The notes under the pieces were generated by a model. The model searched no databases and had not been told where the DNA came from. It was given only the letters and a program-made list of their open reading frames with translations. Shown piece after piece: positions 10,365-20,355 of a stretch of 64,000 bases of DNA; the first letter of the stretch is position 1; each line of letters starts with the position of its first letter. A program made the translations under genes and the position numbers. The DNA is from Pseudoduganella albidiflava (GTDB lineage: Bacteria; Pseudomonadota; Gammaproteobacteria; Burkholderiales; Burkholderiaceae_D): NCBI RefSeq assembly GCF_004322755.1, contig NZ_CP036401.1, positions 4,340,001 through 4,404,000 on the forward strand. Reading direction: 5' to 3'.

Positions 10365-10388
10365 ATGCCCGTGCCGGGCATCTTGTCT
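10365..10388 (+). terminator. Candidate terminator after the transpeptidase/M23 pair
   Basis: ATGCCCG and CGGGCAT form a seven-base stem with a three-base loop directly after the M23 stop codon. The downstream side on the plus strand is only CTTGTCT, while the other side is AAAAA. The T-run would therefore serve the opposite strand better; bidirectional use is possible. Confidence 0.45.
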
Positions 10389-10504
10389 ACAGCGGAAGAG
10401 CAGGTACAACCATCGGAAGAGACGCGCACGATGCGCCGGAACCGGTGTCGGCGATAACCTTGGCAAAAGCGATGGCAGACCGTATTGCTGATTAGGTAAG
10501 CCTA

Positions 10505-10638
10505 CCCCAAGTGCAAATTCCGGGGTCAGAAAGGAATGCTGGCATGCATGCCAGCACCGTTCCGCAGGCGCGAAGCATGCTTCGCGAATCCCCTGCGTCA
10601 CCCCGGCGGGTCTGACCCCGGCCCTTTGCTTTTGGGGT
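10505..10638. repeat. Family A dispersed palindromic repeat, long form (copy 2)
   Basis: This copy fills much of the 348-base gap between the M23 and DUF882 genes. It has the same ends (CCCCAAG...TTTTGGGG) as the short form but contains an inserted module of about 70 bases. The module carries the palindrome GGCATGCATGCC and the inverted stretch GCGCGAAGCATGCTTCGCGA. The module is shared with the copies at 26539-26672 and 38610-38815. I see nothing else in this gap. Confidence 0.85.
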
Positions 10639-10708
10639 GAATGCAAGCGCTTTCGATGTATTGCGTAACGCGTAACTTAAAGGGATGACCGACAGGCCGC
10701 GCCTTCGA

Positions 10709-11245
10709 CTACCAGTGCCGCACCCGCCCCGTATCCATGTGCACGAACTGCGAGTCGTGGTAATAGCCCACGCCGCCGGACTTGAGCGCCAGCGCGGCCT
10801 TGTGCACCTGCTTCAGATCCTTGCCGGGAATGCGCAAGTCGATCGCCTTGCCTTCCAGGTGCATGCTGTGCCTGGCGACGCCGCCGCTGGCGGCGGCCAG
10901 CTTGCGGTTGGTTTCCGGCGAGCGGTAGCCGGAAATGATGTGCACCACATTGTTGCTGCCGAATTGCGCAGAAACCTTTTCGACCAGCAACAGCAGTGCC
11001 GGATCGATCGTGGCGATCGTGTTGCTGCGGTGGTCGCGCAGCAGCTTGTTGATGTCCTGTAGCGCATCCGGAATGAACTGCCCCTCGGCCCAGAACACGC
11101 TCTTGAGCGATTCGCCCGTGTGCGTGTTATGGAAGCGCAGGATGCGTTCGTGCGGCGCAGCGACAGCGGCCCGGGCCAGCGCGGGCATGCTCAATGCGGA
11201 CGCGACGGCCACCGATTTCTTGAGGAATGATCTGCGTTGGTTCAT
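10709..11245 (-). CDS. Tat-exported DUF882 / M15-like peptidase (YcbK type)
   Basis: The 178-residue product belongs to the DUF882 group, related to D,D-carboxypeptidases of the M15 (VanY/D-Ala-D-Ala) fold and thought to act on peptidoglycan. The N-terminus QRRSFLKKS followed by a hydrophobic stretch to ARA is a twin-arginine export signal. Metal-binding residues are visible in SGYRSPETN, HSMHLEGKAIDLRI and FVHMDTGR. It converges with the M23 gene, placing three wall enzymes side by side. It is divergent from the marR-type gene, so the palindromic operator at 11310-11327 could affect both. Confidence 0.85.
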   Translation of the reverse strand: MNQRRSFLKKSVAVASALSMPALARAAVAAPHERILRFHNTHTGESLKSVFWAEGQFIPDALQDINKLLRDHRSNTIATIDPALLLLVEKVSAQFGSNNVVHIISGYRSPETNRKLAAASGGVARHSMHLEGKAIDLRIPGKDLKQVHKAALALKSGGVGYYHDSQFVHMDTGRVRHW

Positions 11246-11309
11246 GGGTGAATGATACTCCTGTTCGCTTCCTGCTGTTTTTTATGGCGCGCTGCAACTC
11301 TTTGGCATA

Positions 11310-11327
11310 TACTTGAGTACTCAAGTA
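11310..11327. promoter_or_regulatory. Perfect 18-bp palindrome, likely MarR-family operator
   Basis: TACTTGAGTACTCAAGTA is a perfect inverted repeat lying 29 bases before the MarR-type start codon and 64 bases from the divergent DUF882 start. MarR dimers bind palindromes of this size in their own promoters. The position fits autorepression. The assignment to this regulator is inferred. Confidence 0.65.
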
Positions 11328-11356
11328 CATTTCAAGCTTAACTCAAGGATACTGGA

Positions 11357-11824
11357 ATGAATACACATCCCGACACTCGCCGCGACGACGACCGTGCCGC
11401 CGCCGCCCTCGACTTCTGCCTGCGCCTGGCACGCGTGCAAGCCACAGTCGTGCGCCGCCTGGACGCGGTCCTGGGCGGCCATCATGGCCTGTCTTTCGGC
11501 GACTTCATGCTGCTGCATCACCTGTCGAAAGCGCCGGGCGGCCGGCTGCGCCGCGTCGATCTCGCCGAGCGGCAGGGCCTGACGGCGTCCGGCGTCACCC
11601 GCACCCTGCTGCCGATGGAAAAAACCGGCCTGGTGGCGCGCATGGCGGACGAGCGCGACGCGCGGGTGGGCTTCGCGGCCATCACGCCCGCCGGCCACAA
11701 CCTGCTCGACAACGCGCTGCTGACCGCCCGCGAGACCTGCGCGGAACTGCTCAGGCATGCCCCGCAGGACCAGCTGGATACCCTCACGGCCGTGCTCGGC
11801 AACATCCTGGGGCCGGGCGCATGA
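11357..11824 (+). CDS. MarR family transcriptional regulator
   Basis: The 155-residue product has a winged-helix MarR fold: LSFGDFMLLHHLSKAPGGRLRRVDLAERQGLTASGV is the winged-helix region (split here: HTH core about residues 60-82), followed by the wing with DERDARVGFAAITPAG. It is expected to act as a dimeric repressor released by a small ligand. A perfect 18-bp palindrome just upstream is the likely operator. No effector or transporter gene lies immediately downstream, so the target could be itself, the divergent DUF882 gene, or distant genes. Confidence 0.88.
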   Translation: MNTHPDTRRDDDRAAAALDFCLRLARVQATVVRRLDAVLGGHHGLSFGDFMLLHHLSKAPGGRLRRVDLAERQGLTASGVTRTLLPMEKTGLVARMADERDARVGFAAITPAGHNLLDNALLTARETCAELLRHAPQDQLDTLTAVLGNILGPGA

Positions 11825-11902
11825 ACCGGCGGGCTGGCGCGCCCCACCACGCCGGCCCGACACCGCTACAATGCGCGCATCAACGCAACCCGGGCAGGCA
11901 CG

Positions 11903-12862
11903 ATGGAAACCAAATGGCTGGAAGACTTCATCTCGCTGGTCGAGACCAATAACTTCAGCCGGTCGGCACAGCTGCGCCACGTCACGCAGCCGGCCTTCTC
12001 GCGCCGTATCCAGTCGCTGGAGAACTGGCTCGGCACCGACCTGATCGACCGCACCACGTTCCCTACCCGGCTCACGCCGGCAGGTCACGTGTTCTACGAG
12101 CAGGCACTGGAAATGCTGGGCCAGATCAACGGCGTGCGCGAGCTGCTGCGCCACAAGCGGGTGACCGCGCAGACGACGATCGACCTCGCCGTGCCGCACA
12201 CGCTGTCGCTGACGTTCGTGCCGAAGTGGATCACGCAGCTCGAAGAGGATTTTGGTCCCATCCACAGCCGGCTGATGGCATTGAACGTGCACGACGCCGT
12301 GCTGCAGCTGGTCGAAGGCGGCTGCGACCTGCTGCTGTGCTACCACCATCCGCGCCAGCCGGTGCAGCTCGATCCGGGCCGCTACGACATGCTGGTGATG
12401 GGCCGCGAAGCGCTGCGCGCCTATGCCCGCTGCGACCGGACCAGGCAGCCGATGTTCACCCTGCCCGGCCGCAAGGCCGCGCCGCTGCCCTTCCTGTCGT
12501 ACACCACCAACGCCTACCTGGGCCGGATGGTCGACCTGATCCTGGCCGATGCCCGGCCCGCGCTGCACCTCGACAAACGCTACGAGACCGATATGGCGGA
12601 AGGCCTGAAGATGATGGCGCTGGAAGGGCGCGGCATCGCATTCCTGCCCGAATCGGCCGTCACGCGCGAAGTGAAGCAGAAGCTGCTGGCCCCCGCCGAT
12701 GCCGCCGGCAGCTGGGAGATCGAGATGGAGATCCGGCTGTACCGCGAACGCCCGTCGCCGGCGCGCCCTGGCAAGCCGCTGGTGGCCGAACTGTGGGACT
12801 TCCTCGAAGAACGGCTGCAGCCGGCAAAGGCGAAACGGCGCCTGGCGGCGTCCGAGCGCTGA
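11903..12862 (+). CDS. LysR family transcriptional regulator
   Basis: The 319-residue product has the N-terminal LysR helix-turn-helix ([20 protein letters not shown], residues about 16-35, then [12 protein letters not shown]) and a C-terminal substrate-binding fold. It sits directly upstream of, and co-directional with, the glutamate dehydrogenase gene. Two LysR-type dyads lie between them (12901-12917 and 12923-12937), so control of that gene is a reasonable inference. The effector is unknown; a nitrogen or carbon metabolite would fit. Confidence 0.9.
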   Translation: METKWLEDFISLVETNNFSRSAQLRHVTQPAFSRRIQSLENWLGTDLIDRTTFPTRLTPAGHVFYEQALEMLGQINGVRELLRHKRVTAQTTIDLAVPHTLSLTFVPKWITQLEEDFGPIHSRLMALNVHDAVLQLVEGGCDLLLCYHHPRQPVQLDPGRYDMLVMGREALRAYARCDRTRQPMFTLPGRKAAPLPFLSYTTNAYLGRMVDLILADARPALHLDKRYETDMAEGLKMMALEGRGIAFLPESAVTREVKQKLLAPADAAGSWEIEMEIRLYRERPSPARPGKPLVAELWDFLEERLQPAKAKRRLAASER

Positions 12863-12900
12863 CGCCGAGGGGCGCGGCCGCCGAGCGCAAAAAACCGCGT

Positions 12901-12937
12901 TATGCATTTTTTGCATAGCCGGATGCGCAAGCGGCAT
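12901..12937. promoter_or_regulatory. Two LysR-type dyads upstream of the glutamate dehydrogenase gene
   Basis: The first dyad is TATGCA, five T residues, TGCATA (12901-12917). The second is ATGC, seven bases, GCAT (12923-12937). Their centres are 21 bases apart, two helical turns, the usual spacing of recognition and activation sites for a LysR tetramer. They lie 110-146 bases before the gdhA start. Confidence 0.55.
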
Positions 12938-13046
12938 TGGCACGGAAATGGCGCCGCATCCTATGATTCGCCTCGCTGGCAGTACCCGCTGCCGACCAAG
13001 AAACTGCGCACGAAGAGCGCACAACAAGCGAGACAGGAGTCAAACA

Positions 13047-14360
<1,314 letters not shown>

Positions 14361-14366
<6 letters not shown>

Positions 14367-14535
14367 GGTCGACGCAGCAAGGCGTGCCGGAGCAAGGCTC
14401 GCCTTGGCCAGGCATGCCGTGGTAAAGCATGCCGCAGTAAAGCTTGCCGTAATAAGCTTGCCGTAATAAGCATGCCGTAGTAAAGCCCGCCGTAGTAAAG
14501 ATTGCTGTAGTAAAGCCTGCTGTAGTAAAGGGTCC
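14361..14535. repeat. Degenerate 15-bp tandem array starting at the gdhA stop codon
   Basis: About twelve units can be laid out, the clearest reading CCGTAGTAAAGCCTG with 14- and 15-base variants. The first unit contains the gdhA stop codon (CCGTAA). Most later units carry a TAA or TAG. The rest of the 340-base gap up to the catalase-like gene holds no gene that I can see. Confidence 0.75.
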
Positions 14536-14706
14536 CGACCAATCCGACAGAGATGCGGGGGAGACATGGGGAAACCCCGGAGAGCGCTGCCGCGAGGCGG
14601 CGCTTTTTCGTTTCGACAGGCCCGTATTTGTTTGCTGGCCCACAGACAGCCGGCCCGCCGCCGCGCCAGAATCGCATGGTATCCAGGACCACAACGGAGA
14701 CCCGCC

Positions 14707-15813
14707 ATGCGCCCACCCATCGAGTACGACTCCCGCTACGAAGTGCTGGAAGCCGACGAAGCCGACACGCAGGCCGACCTGCTCGACGTACTGCACGCGA
14801 TCGCCGACACGACCTTCCGCGACACCGGCCAGCCGCTGCGCAGCGTGCATGCCAAGAGCCACGGCTTGCTGCGCGCCGAGCTGCGCGTGCTGCCCGGTCT
14901 GCCATCCGTGCTGGCGCAGGGGCTGTTCGCCGCGCCAGCGAATCTTCCCGTCGTGATGCGGCTGTCCACCACGCCGGGCGACGTGCTGGCGGACAGCGTG
15001 TCCACGCCGCGCGGCATGGCGCTGAAGGTGATCGGCGCGCAAGGCCCCCGCCTGCCCGGCAGTGAAAACGATGCCACGCAAGACTTCGTGCTCGTCAACG
15101 CCACCACCTTCCTCAACGCCGGCCCGAAGGCCTTCCTCGCCGGGCTGTCGATGCTGGCCGCCACCACCGACAAGGCCCCGGCACTGAAGAAGATGCTGTC
15201 GGCCGCTCTCCGGCAGGTCGAGCGGGCCATCGAGAAGACCGGCACCGACAGCGCGGCCGTGAAAGGCATGGGCGGCCATCCGGCCACGCACCCGCTCGGC
15301 GACAGCTACTACAGCCAGGTACCGATCCTGTTCGGGCCCTACATGGCCAAGGTGGCGCTGGTGCCGACCGCCGTGGGGCTGACCCGGCTGCACGGCGAGC
15401 CGGTCGACTACGGCGCCGATCCGGACGTGCTGCGCCAGGCCGTGGTCGACTACTTCGCCCAGCAGGGCGGCGAATGGGACTTGCGCGTGCAGCTGTGCAC
15501 CAATATCGAAGAGATGCCGATCGAGGATGCGTCGGCCGAATGGCCGGAAGCGCTGAGCCCCTACGTGACCGTGGCAAGGGTCGTCGCACCGCCCCAGATC
15601 GGCTGGAGCGAGGCCTTGTCCACGGCGATCGACGAGGGCATGAGTTTCTCGCCATGGCACGGCCTCGCCGCGCACCGGCCGCTGGGTTCCGTCAACCGCG
15701 TGCGCAAGGCGGCCTACGAGATGTCGTCGAAGCTGCGCGGCCGGCGGCGCGGCGCGGCGATCGTCGAACCTGTGTCGCTGGACGGCCTGCCGTTCGATCT
15801 CGCGGGGCACTGA
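14707..15813 (+). CDS. Catalase-related heme protein (catalase family, SrpA-like)
   Basis: The 368-residue product resembles the small catalase-like proteins related to SrpA. The distal histidine region SVHAKSHGLLRAEL and the conserved RLSTTPGD, DFVLVN and PWHGLAAHRPLGSVNRVRK stretches are visible. The classic RxxxY proximal heme-tyrosine motif of true catalases is not obvious, so peroxidase or peroxygenase-like chemistry is possible. No signal peptide is visible. The start at 14707 is chosen because a GGAG lies eight bases upstream. Function beyond heme/peroxide chemistry is inferred. Confidence 0.8.
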   Translation: MRPPIEYDSRYEVLEADEADTQADLLDVLHAIADTTFRDTGQPLRSVHAKSHGLLRAELRVLPGLPSVLAQGLFAAPANLPVVMRLSTTPGDVLADSVSTPRGMALKVIGAQGPRLPGSENDATQDFVLVNATTFLNAGPKAFLAGLSMLAATTDKAPALKKMLSAALRQVERAIEKTGTDSAAVKGMGGHPATHPLGDSYYSQVPILFGPYMAKVALVPTAVGLTRLHGEPVDYGADPDVLRQAVVDYFAQQGGEWDLRVQLCTNIEEMPIEDASAEWPEALSPYVTVARVVAPPQIGWSEALSTAIDEGMSFSPWHGLAAHRPLGSVNRVRKAAYEMSSKLRGRRRGAAIVEPVSLDGLPFDLAGH

Positions 15814-15833
15814 AGCAAGCCGCCGCCGATGCG

Positions 15834-15890
15834 CTGGTGTCCGACACCTTTTACGGCAGAGTCGCCCGGAAAAGATGTCCGACACCAGTA
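15834..15890. repeat. Family B dispersed inverted repeat (GGTGTCCGACACC), copy 1
   Basis: The ends are CTGGTGTCCGACACCTTTT and its near inverted copy, about 57 bases in total, 20 bases after the catalase-like stop codon. Two more copies lie back to back after selD (24161-24215 and 24244-24302). Confidence 0.75.
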
Positions 15891-15993
15891 CTGACGCCAC
15901 CACCTGATCCTCCCGCCGCGAATCCACTTTGCTATCATGCGCGCCTTGGCCGGCGCGTGCCGGCCTCCCTTTTTGAAGATCGGAGAATACCGG

Positions 15994-18054
15994 ATGACCC
16001 TACGCCTGCTGGTAACCGGCGCGGCCCTCGCGACGGGCGCCCTCGTGGCCGCCCCCAGTGCGATGGCGGCGCCACGCGGCCTGACCATCGAAGACCTCGC
16101 GAGCATGGAGCGCGTCGGCAGCCCCGTGCTGTCGCCCGACGCCTCGCGCGTCGTCTATACCGTGCGCAGCACGAACCTGGAAAAGAACCGCGGCACCACC
16201 CAGCTGTGGATGATCGACCTGCGTGCCGCCAAGCCTGTACCGCAACAGCTCACGTCGCACGAGACCAGCAGCCTGGACCCGGAATGGTCGGCCAGCGGCG
16301 ACGCCGTATACTTCCTGTCCAGCCGTTCCGGCTCGGTGCAGGTGTGGCGCCTGCCGGCCGGCGGCGGCGAAGCGGCCAGGGTGACCGACCTGCCGCTCGA
16401 CGTCGACAGCTTCCACGTCTCGCCGAAGGGCGACCGCCTGGCGGTGACGATGGCCGTGTTCCGCGACTGTGCCGACCTGGCCTGTACCAAGAAACGCAAC
16501 GACGAGCGGGCTGCCGGCAAGGCCACCGGCAAGCTGTATGACCAGCTGTTCGTGCGCCACTGGGATACCTGGGCCGACGGCAAGCGCAACGTACTGTACT
16601 CGGTGCCGCTTGGTTCCTCCCCCTCCTCCAGCGCCGTCAGCCTGTCCGGTGCCCTGGATGGCGACATTACCAGCAAGCCGTTCGGCGACCGCGGCGAATA
16701 CACGTTCAGCCCGGACGGCCAGCGCATCGTCTTCTCGGTGCGCGTGGCGGGCAAGAGCGAAGCCTGGTCGACCAACTTCGACCTGTACGACGTGCCGGCC
16801 GCCGGCGGCGCCGCGCCGCGCAACCTGACGGCCGACAATCCCGCCTGGGACACCAAGCCGCAGTTCTCCCCTGACGGCAAGACGCTGGCGTACCTGGCCA
16901 TGAAACGCCCCGGCTTCGAAGCCGACCGTTTCCACATGATCCTGCAGGACGTCGCCACCGGCAAGAAGCGCGTGCTGGCTGAAAGCTGGGACCGTTCGAT
17001 CGCCGACTACCGCTGGCGCCCGGACGGCAAGGCGCTGCTGGCCAATGCCGACGACATCGGCAACCACCGCCTGTTCTCGCTCGACGTCGCCAGCGGCAAG
17101 GCCAGCGCGCTGACGGACAAGGGCTATGTCGCCGAATTCGACGCGAAGCGCGATACCGTCGTCATGACGCAGAACAGCCTGCGCGATGGCGCCCAGCTGT
17201 ACCGGCTGGCCGGCACGAAGGCCACCCAGCTGACCCAGGTAAACCGCGAACGCCTGGCGGACGTGAAGATGGGCGAGTACGAGCAGTTCTCGTTTGCCGG
17301 CGCCAACGGCGACACCGTGCATGGCTACGTGATGAAACCGTGGAATGCCGAACCGGGCAAGAAGTATCCGGTGGCCTTCCTCGTGCACGGCGGCCCGCAG
17401 GGCAGCTTCGGCAACTCGTGGAGCTACCGCTGGAACCCGCAGGTGTATGCCGGCGCCGGCTACGCCACCGTGTTCATCGACTTCCACGGCTCCACCGGCT
17501 ACGGCCAGGCCTTCACGGATTCGATCAGCGGCGACTGGGGTGGCAAGCCGCTGGAAGACCTGAAGAAGGGCCTGGCCGCGGCCGGCCAGAAATACCCGTG
17601 GCTCGACACGTCGAATGCCTGCGCGCTGGGTGCTTCGTACGGCGGCTACATGATGAACTGGATCGAAGGCAACTGGAGCGACGGCTTCAAGTGCATCGTC
17701 AACCACGACGGCGTGTTCGACCAGCGCGGCATGGGCTACTCGACCGAGGAACTGTGGTTCACCGAATGGGAAAACGGCGGCACGCCGTACGCGAACCCGG
17801 AAGGCTATGAAAAGTTCAACCCGGTGCACCATGTAACGAAATGGAAGACGCCGATGCTGGTGATCCAGGGCGACCTGGACTTCCGCATCCCCACCGCACA
17901 GGCGCTGGCCACCTTCACCGCGCTGCAGCGGCAGGGCATCAAGTCGAAGCTGCTGGTATTCCCGGACGAGAACCACTGGGTGCTGAAGCCGGCCAACTCG
18001 ATACAGTGGCACCACACGGTGTTCGGCTGGCTGGATGAGCACCTGAAGAAGTAA
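15994..18054 (+). CDS. S9 family prolyl oligopeptidase, secreted
   Basis: This is a dipeptidyl/acylaminoacyl-peptidase-type serine peptidase. The 686-residue product has a signal peptide (cut near AMAA), a beta-propeller with repeated LSPDASRVVYT / FSPDGKTLAYL blades, and a C-terminal alpha/beta hydrolase domain. The catalytic Ser is at about residue 548 in GASYGGYM, the Asp in GDLDFRIP and the His in DENHWV. The start at 15994 follows CGGAGAA. It is probably periplasmic and scavenges peptides. Its transcript ends at a strong bidirectional terminator. Confidence 0.93.
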   Translation: MTLRLLVTGAALATGALVAAPSAMAAPRGLTIEDLASMERVGSPVLSPDASRVVYTVRSTNLEKNRGTTQLWMIDLRAAKPVPQQLTSHETSSLDPEWSASGDAVYFLSSRSGSVQVWRLPAGGGEAARVTDLPLDVDSFHVSPKGDRLAVTMAVFRDCADLACTKKRNDERAAGKATGKLYDQLFVRHWDTWADGKRNVLYSVPLGSSPSSSAVSLSGALDGDITSKPFGDRGEYTFSPDGQRIVFSVRVAGKSEAWSTNFDLYDVPAAGGAAPRNLTADNPAWDTKPQFSPDGKTLAYLAMKRPGFEADRFHMILQDVATGKKRVLAESWDRSIADYRWRPDGKALLANADDIGNHRLFSLDVASGKASALTDKGYVAEFDAKRDTVVMTQNSLRDGAQLYRLAGTKATQLTQVNRERLADVKMGEYEQFSFAGANGDTVHGYVMKPWNAEPGKKYPVAFLVHGGPQGSFGNSWSYRWNPQVYAGAGYATVFIDFHGSTGYGQAFTDSISGDWGGKPLEDLKKGLAAAGQKYPWLDTSNACALGASYGGYMMNWIEGNWSDGFKCIVNHDGVFDQRGMGYSTEELWFTEWENGGTPYANPEGYEKFNPVHHVTKWKTPMLVIQGDLDFRIPTAQALATFTALQRQGIKSKLLVFPDENHWVLKPANSIQWHHTVFGWLDEHLKK

Positions 18055-18080
18055 AGCCGGGTCGGAATCGCTGCACGGAT

Positions 18081-18122
18081 AAAAAATCCCCCTCCATGCC
18101 TGGCATTGAGGGGGATTTTTTT
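18081..18122. terminator. Bidirectional intrinsic terminator between S9 peptidase and mqo
   Basis: AAAAAATCCCCCTC and GAGGGGGATTTTTT pair as a long stem with a 13-base loop. The A/T flanks give a T-run on either strand, so it can serve both converging genes. Confidence 0.9.
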
Positions 18123-18160
18123 CATGCCCGCGCCCGCGGTCGCGCCCGGGCCGGCATCTG

Positions 18161-18248
18161 CGTTACTGCGTTACTGCGTTACTGCGTTACTGCGTTACTG
18201 CGTTACTGCGTTACTGCGTTACTGCGTTACTGCGTTACTGCGTTATTG
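18161..18248. repeat. Ten perfect 8-bp tandem repeats abutting the mqo stop codon
   Basis: CGTTACTG is repeated ten times without error (18161-18240). It is followed by CGTTATTG, which holds the mqo stop codon. On the mqo strand each unit reads CAGTAACG and carries a TAA. Because eight is not a multiple of three, stops appear in all frames. Confidence 0.95.
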
Positions 18249-19847
18249 CTGCACGGCGGCCGGCACGTCCAGCGTGATCGCCTTCAGGCCCAGCACCGCG
18301 CTGCTCTGCTGGCGGATCTGGTTGGCGTAGGCCGCGTCGGGATTGAGCTTGCGGCCATACGACGGCACCATCTCCTTCATCCTGGCCTGCCATTCCGGCG
18401 TGGCCAGCTGGCCCTTGAACGACGACTTCTCGAGTACTTTCAGCATGATCGGCGCGGCCGTCGAGGCACCCGGCGATGCGCCCAGCAGCGCGCTCATCGT
18501 GCCATCGGCGGAGCTGACGACCTCGGTGCCGAACTGCAGCAGGCCGCCCTTCTTCGGGTCGTCCTTGACGATCTGCACGCGCTGGCCGGCATTGACCAGC
18601 GTCCAGTCTTCCAGCTTTGCTTCCGGCAGGTAGTCACGCAGCGTCGCCAGGCGGTCTTCCGGCGACTGCATCACCTGCTGCACGAGGTATTTCGTCAGCG
18701 GGATGTTGTCGTAGCCGGCTTCGAACATCGGCTTGACGTTGTCGCCGCCGATGGAGGCCGGCAGGTCGATCCACGAACCGTTCTTCAGGAACTTCGTCGA
18801 GAACGTGGCGAACGGGCCGAACAGCAGCGCCTGCTTGCCATCGATGATGCGGGTATCCAGGTGCGGCACCGACATCGGCGGCGAGCCGACGGAAGCCTTG
18901 CCGTACACTTTCGCATTGTGCTGCTTGATCAGTTCCGGATTGTTCGTGACCAGCCACTGGCCGCCGACGGGCACGCCGCCGAAGCCCTTCGCTTCCGGAA
19001 TGCCGCTCTTTTCCAGCAGCGGCAGCGAACCGCCGCCGGCGCCGATGAACACGAACTTCGCGCGCACCGTCTTCAGCGTGTTGTCTGCCAGGTTCTTGAC
19101 GGTGACGTTCCAGTTGCCGTCGGTGCCGCGCTTGATGTCCTCCACCTGGTGGCGCAGCGACAGCGTCATGCCGCCCTTCTCCGTCAGGTGCTTCACCATG
19201 CTGCGCGTCAGCGTGCCGTAGTTCACGTCCGTGCCGATTTCCATACGCGTCGCGGCCACCTTCTGGTTCTTGTCGCGGCCATTCATCACCAGCGGAATCC
19301 ACTGGCGCAGCTGTTCCTGGTCTTCGGTATAGACCATGCCCTTGAACAGGTTTTCCTTTTGCAGGGCGGCGTAGCGCTTCTTCAGGAAGGCGATGTTTTC
19401 ATCGCCCCACACGAACGACATGTGCGGCACGTTGTTGATGAAGGTGCGCGGGTCGCCCAGGTAGCCCTTCTGCACCTGGTAGGCCCAGAACTGCTTGGAG
19501 ACCTCGAACTGTTCGTTGATGTCGACGGCCTTCTTCGTTTCGACGCTGCCGTCCGGCATTTCCGGCGTGTAGTTCAATTCGGCGAAACCGGAGTGGCCGG
19601 TGCCGGCGTTGTTCATCGCGTCGGAGCTTTCGGCCGAGACCGAATCGAGGCGCTCGAACATCTGCATGGTCAGGCCGGGCTGCAGCTCGTGGAGCATGGT
19701 GCCCAGCGTGGCGCTCATGACACCGGCGCCGACCAGCACCACGTCTACCGGTTTATCGGCGGATGGCGGCGGCGACTTGGTGCAGGAGGAAAGGATGAAA
19801 CAGGAAAACAGGACGACAAGCGTCTTGCTGACAACGGACTTACGCAT
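18243..19847 (-). CDS. mqo: Malate:quinone oxidoreductase with a lipoprotein-type N-terminus
   Basis: Mqo oxidises malate to oxaloacetate and passes electrons to quinone. The 534-residue product has the FAD-binding VDVVLVGAGVMSATLG motif at about residues 34-49 and the family signatures NNAGTGHSGFAELNYTP and GASPGASTAAPIML. Unlike the usual cytoplasmic-face enzyme, it begins MRKSVVSKTLVVLFSCFIL and continues with SSCTKS, which reads as a signal peptide with a lipobox. It would then be an exported lipoprotein. The start at 19847 follows AGGTAA. It ends in an eight-base tandem array. Confidence 0.93.
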   Translation of the reverse strand: MRKSVVSKTLVVLFSCFILSSCTKSPPPSADKPVDVVLVGAGVMSATLGTMLHELQPGLTMQMFERLDSVSAESSDAMNNAGTGHSGFAELNYTPEMPDGSVETKKAVDINEQFEVSKQFWAYQVQKGYLGDPRTFINNVPHMSFVWGDENIAFLKKRYAALQKENLFKGMVYTEDQEQLRQWIPLVMNGRDKNQKVAATRMEIGTDVNYGTLTRSMVKHLTEKGGMTLSLRHQVEDIKRGTDGNWNVTVKNLADNTLKTVRAKFVFIGAGGGSLPLLEKSGIPEAKGFGGVPVGGQWLVTNNPELIKQHNAKVYGKASVGSPPMSVPHLDTRIIDGKQALLFGPFATFSTKFLKNGSWIDLPASIGGDNVKPMFEAGYDNIPLTKYLVQQVMQSPEDRLATLRDYLPEAKLEDWTLVNAGQRVQIVKDDPKKGGLLQFGTEVVSSADGTMSALLGASPGASTAAPIMLKVLEKSSFKGQLATPEWQARMKEMVPSYGRKLNPDAAYANQIRQQSSAVLGLKAITLDVPAAVQQ

Positions 19848-20355
19848 GATGGCATTACCTGAACGATGATCGCGATGCTGCCACCGCCATCATCCGATTG
19901 AAAAAAATCTTCAATGGTTCCTTGCGAAATATTTCCGGCAGGCCGGGCGGGCCGGACAAAAAAATTCCGTAAGGAGCGTGCGGCCACGAAGGTCGGGGCA
20001 CGCGACGCGCAACAGAAGCAGCGCCACTGAGCGATACAGGAGCTGGATCAATCTGGCGTGACAGGATCACGCGGCAAACGACGGCGTGCCGGTTCCGGCA
20101 TGCGGAAGGCACGTGATCGTTCCGGCGTCCATTGAAGAGACAAGGCCCGGTTGGGGCGAACGAATCTTAGGCCGGGAGGGAGAATGTCACCTATTCGGGA
20201 TAATACTTAGGTCCTCTATAAGACCCGTTCGGCCATGCGGCCCGGCCGCCCGATACACGCATCGGATTTTCCTCGCATAATTCGCCCGCATATAATGCCG
20301 TGCATGCCATCGCAGCCGGTCCTGCACGACTCATCCATCGATTGCGTTACTACAG
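19848..20355. other. 508-base gap between mqo and the glyoxalase-family gene
   Basis: No gene, tRNA or clear repeat is visible here. The stretch holds the divergent control regions of mqo and the VOC gene. It has A-rich runs near 19912 and 19961, and an AT-richer patch around 20195-20225 (GGGATAATACTTAGG...CTATAAG) that could be a promoter for the downstream gene. Confidence 0.4.

Noticed and set aside
10505..10638. Small protein frames within the family A repeat
   Set aside because: Similar short frames appear at each copy because the repeat itself is open on one strand; none has a ribosome-binding site.
18161..18248. Possible CRISPR array
   Set aside because: The units are 8 bp with no spacers, and no cas gene is present.
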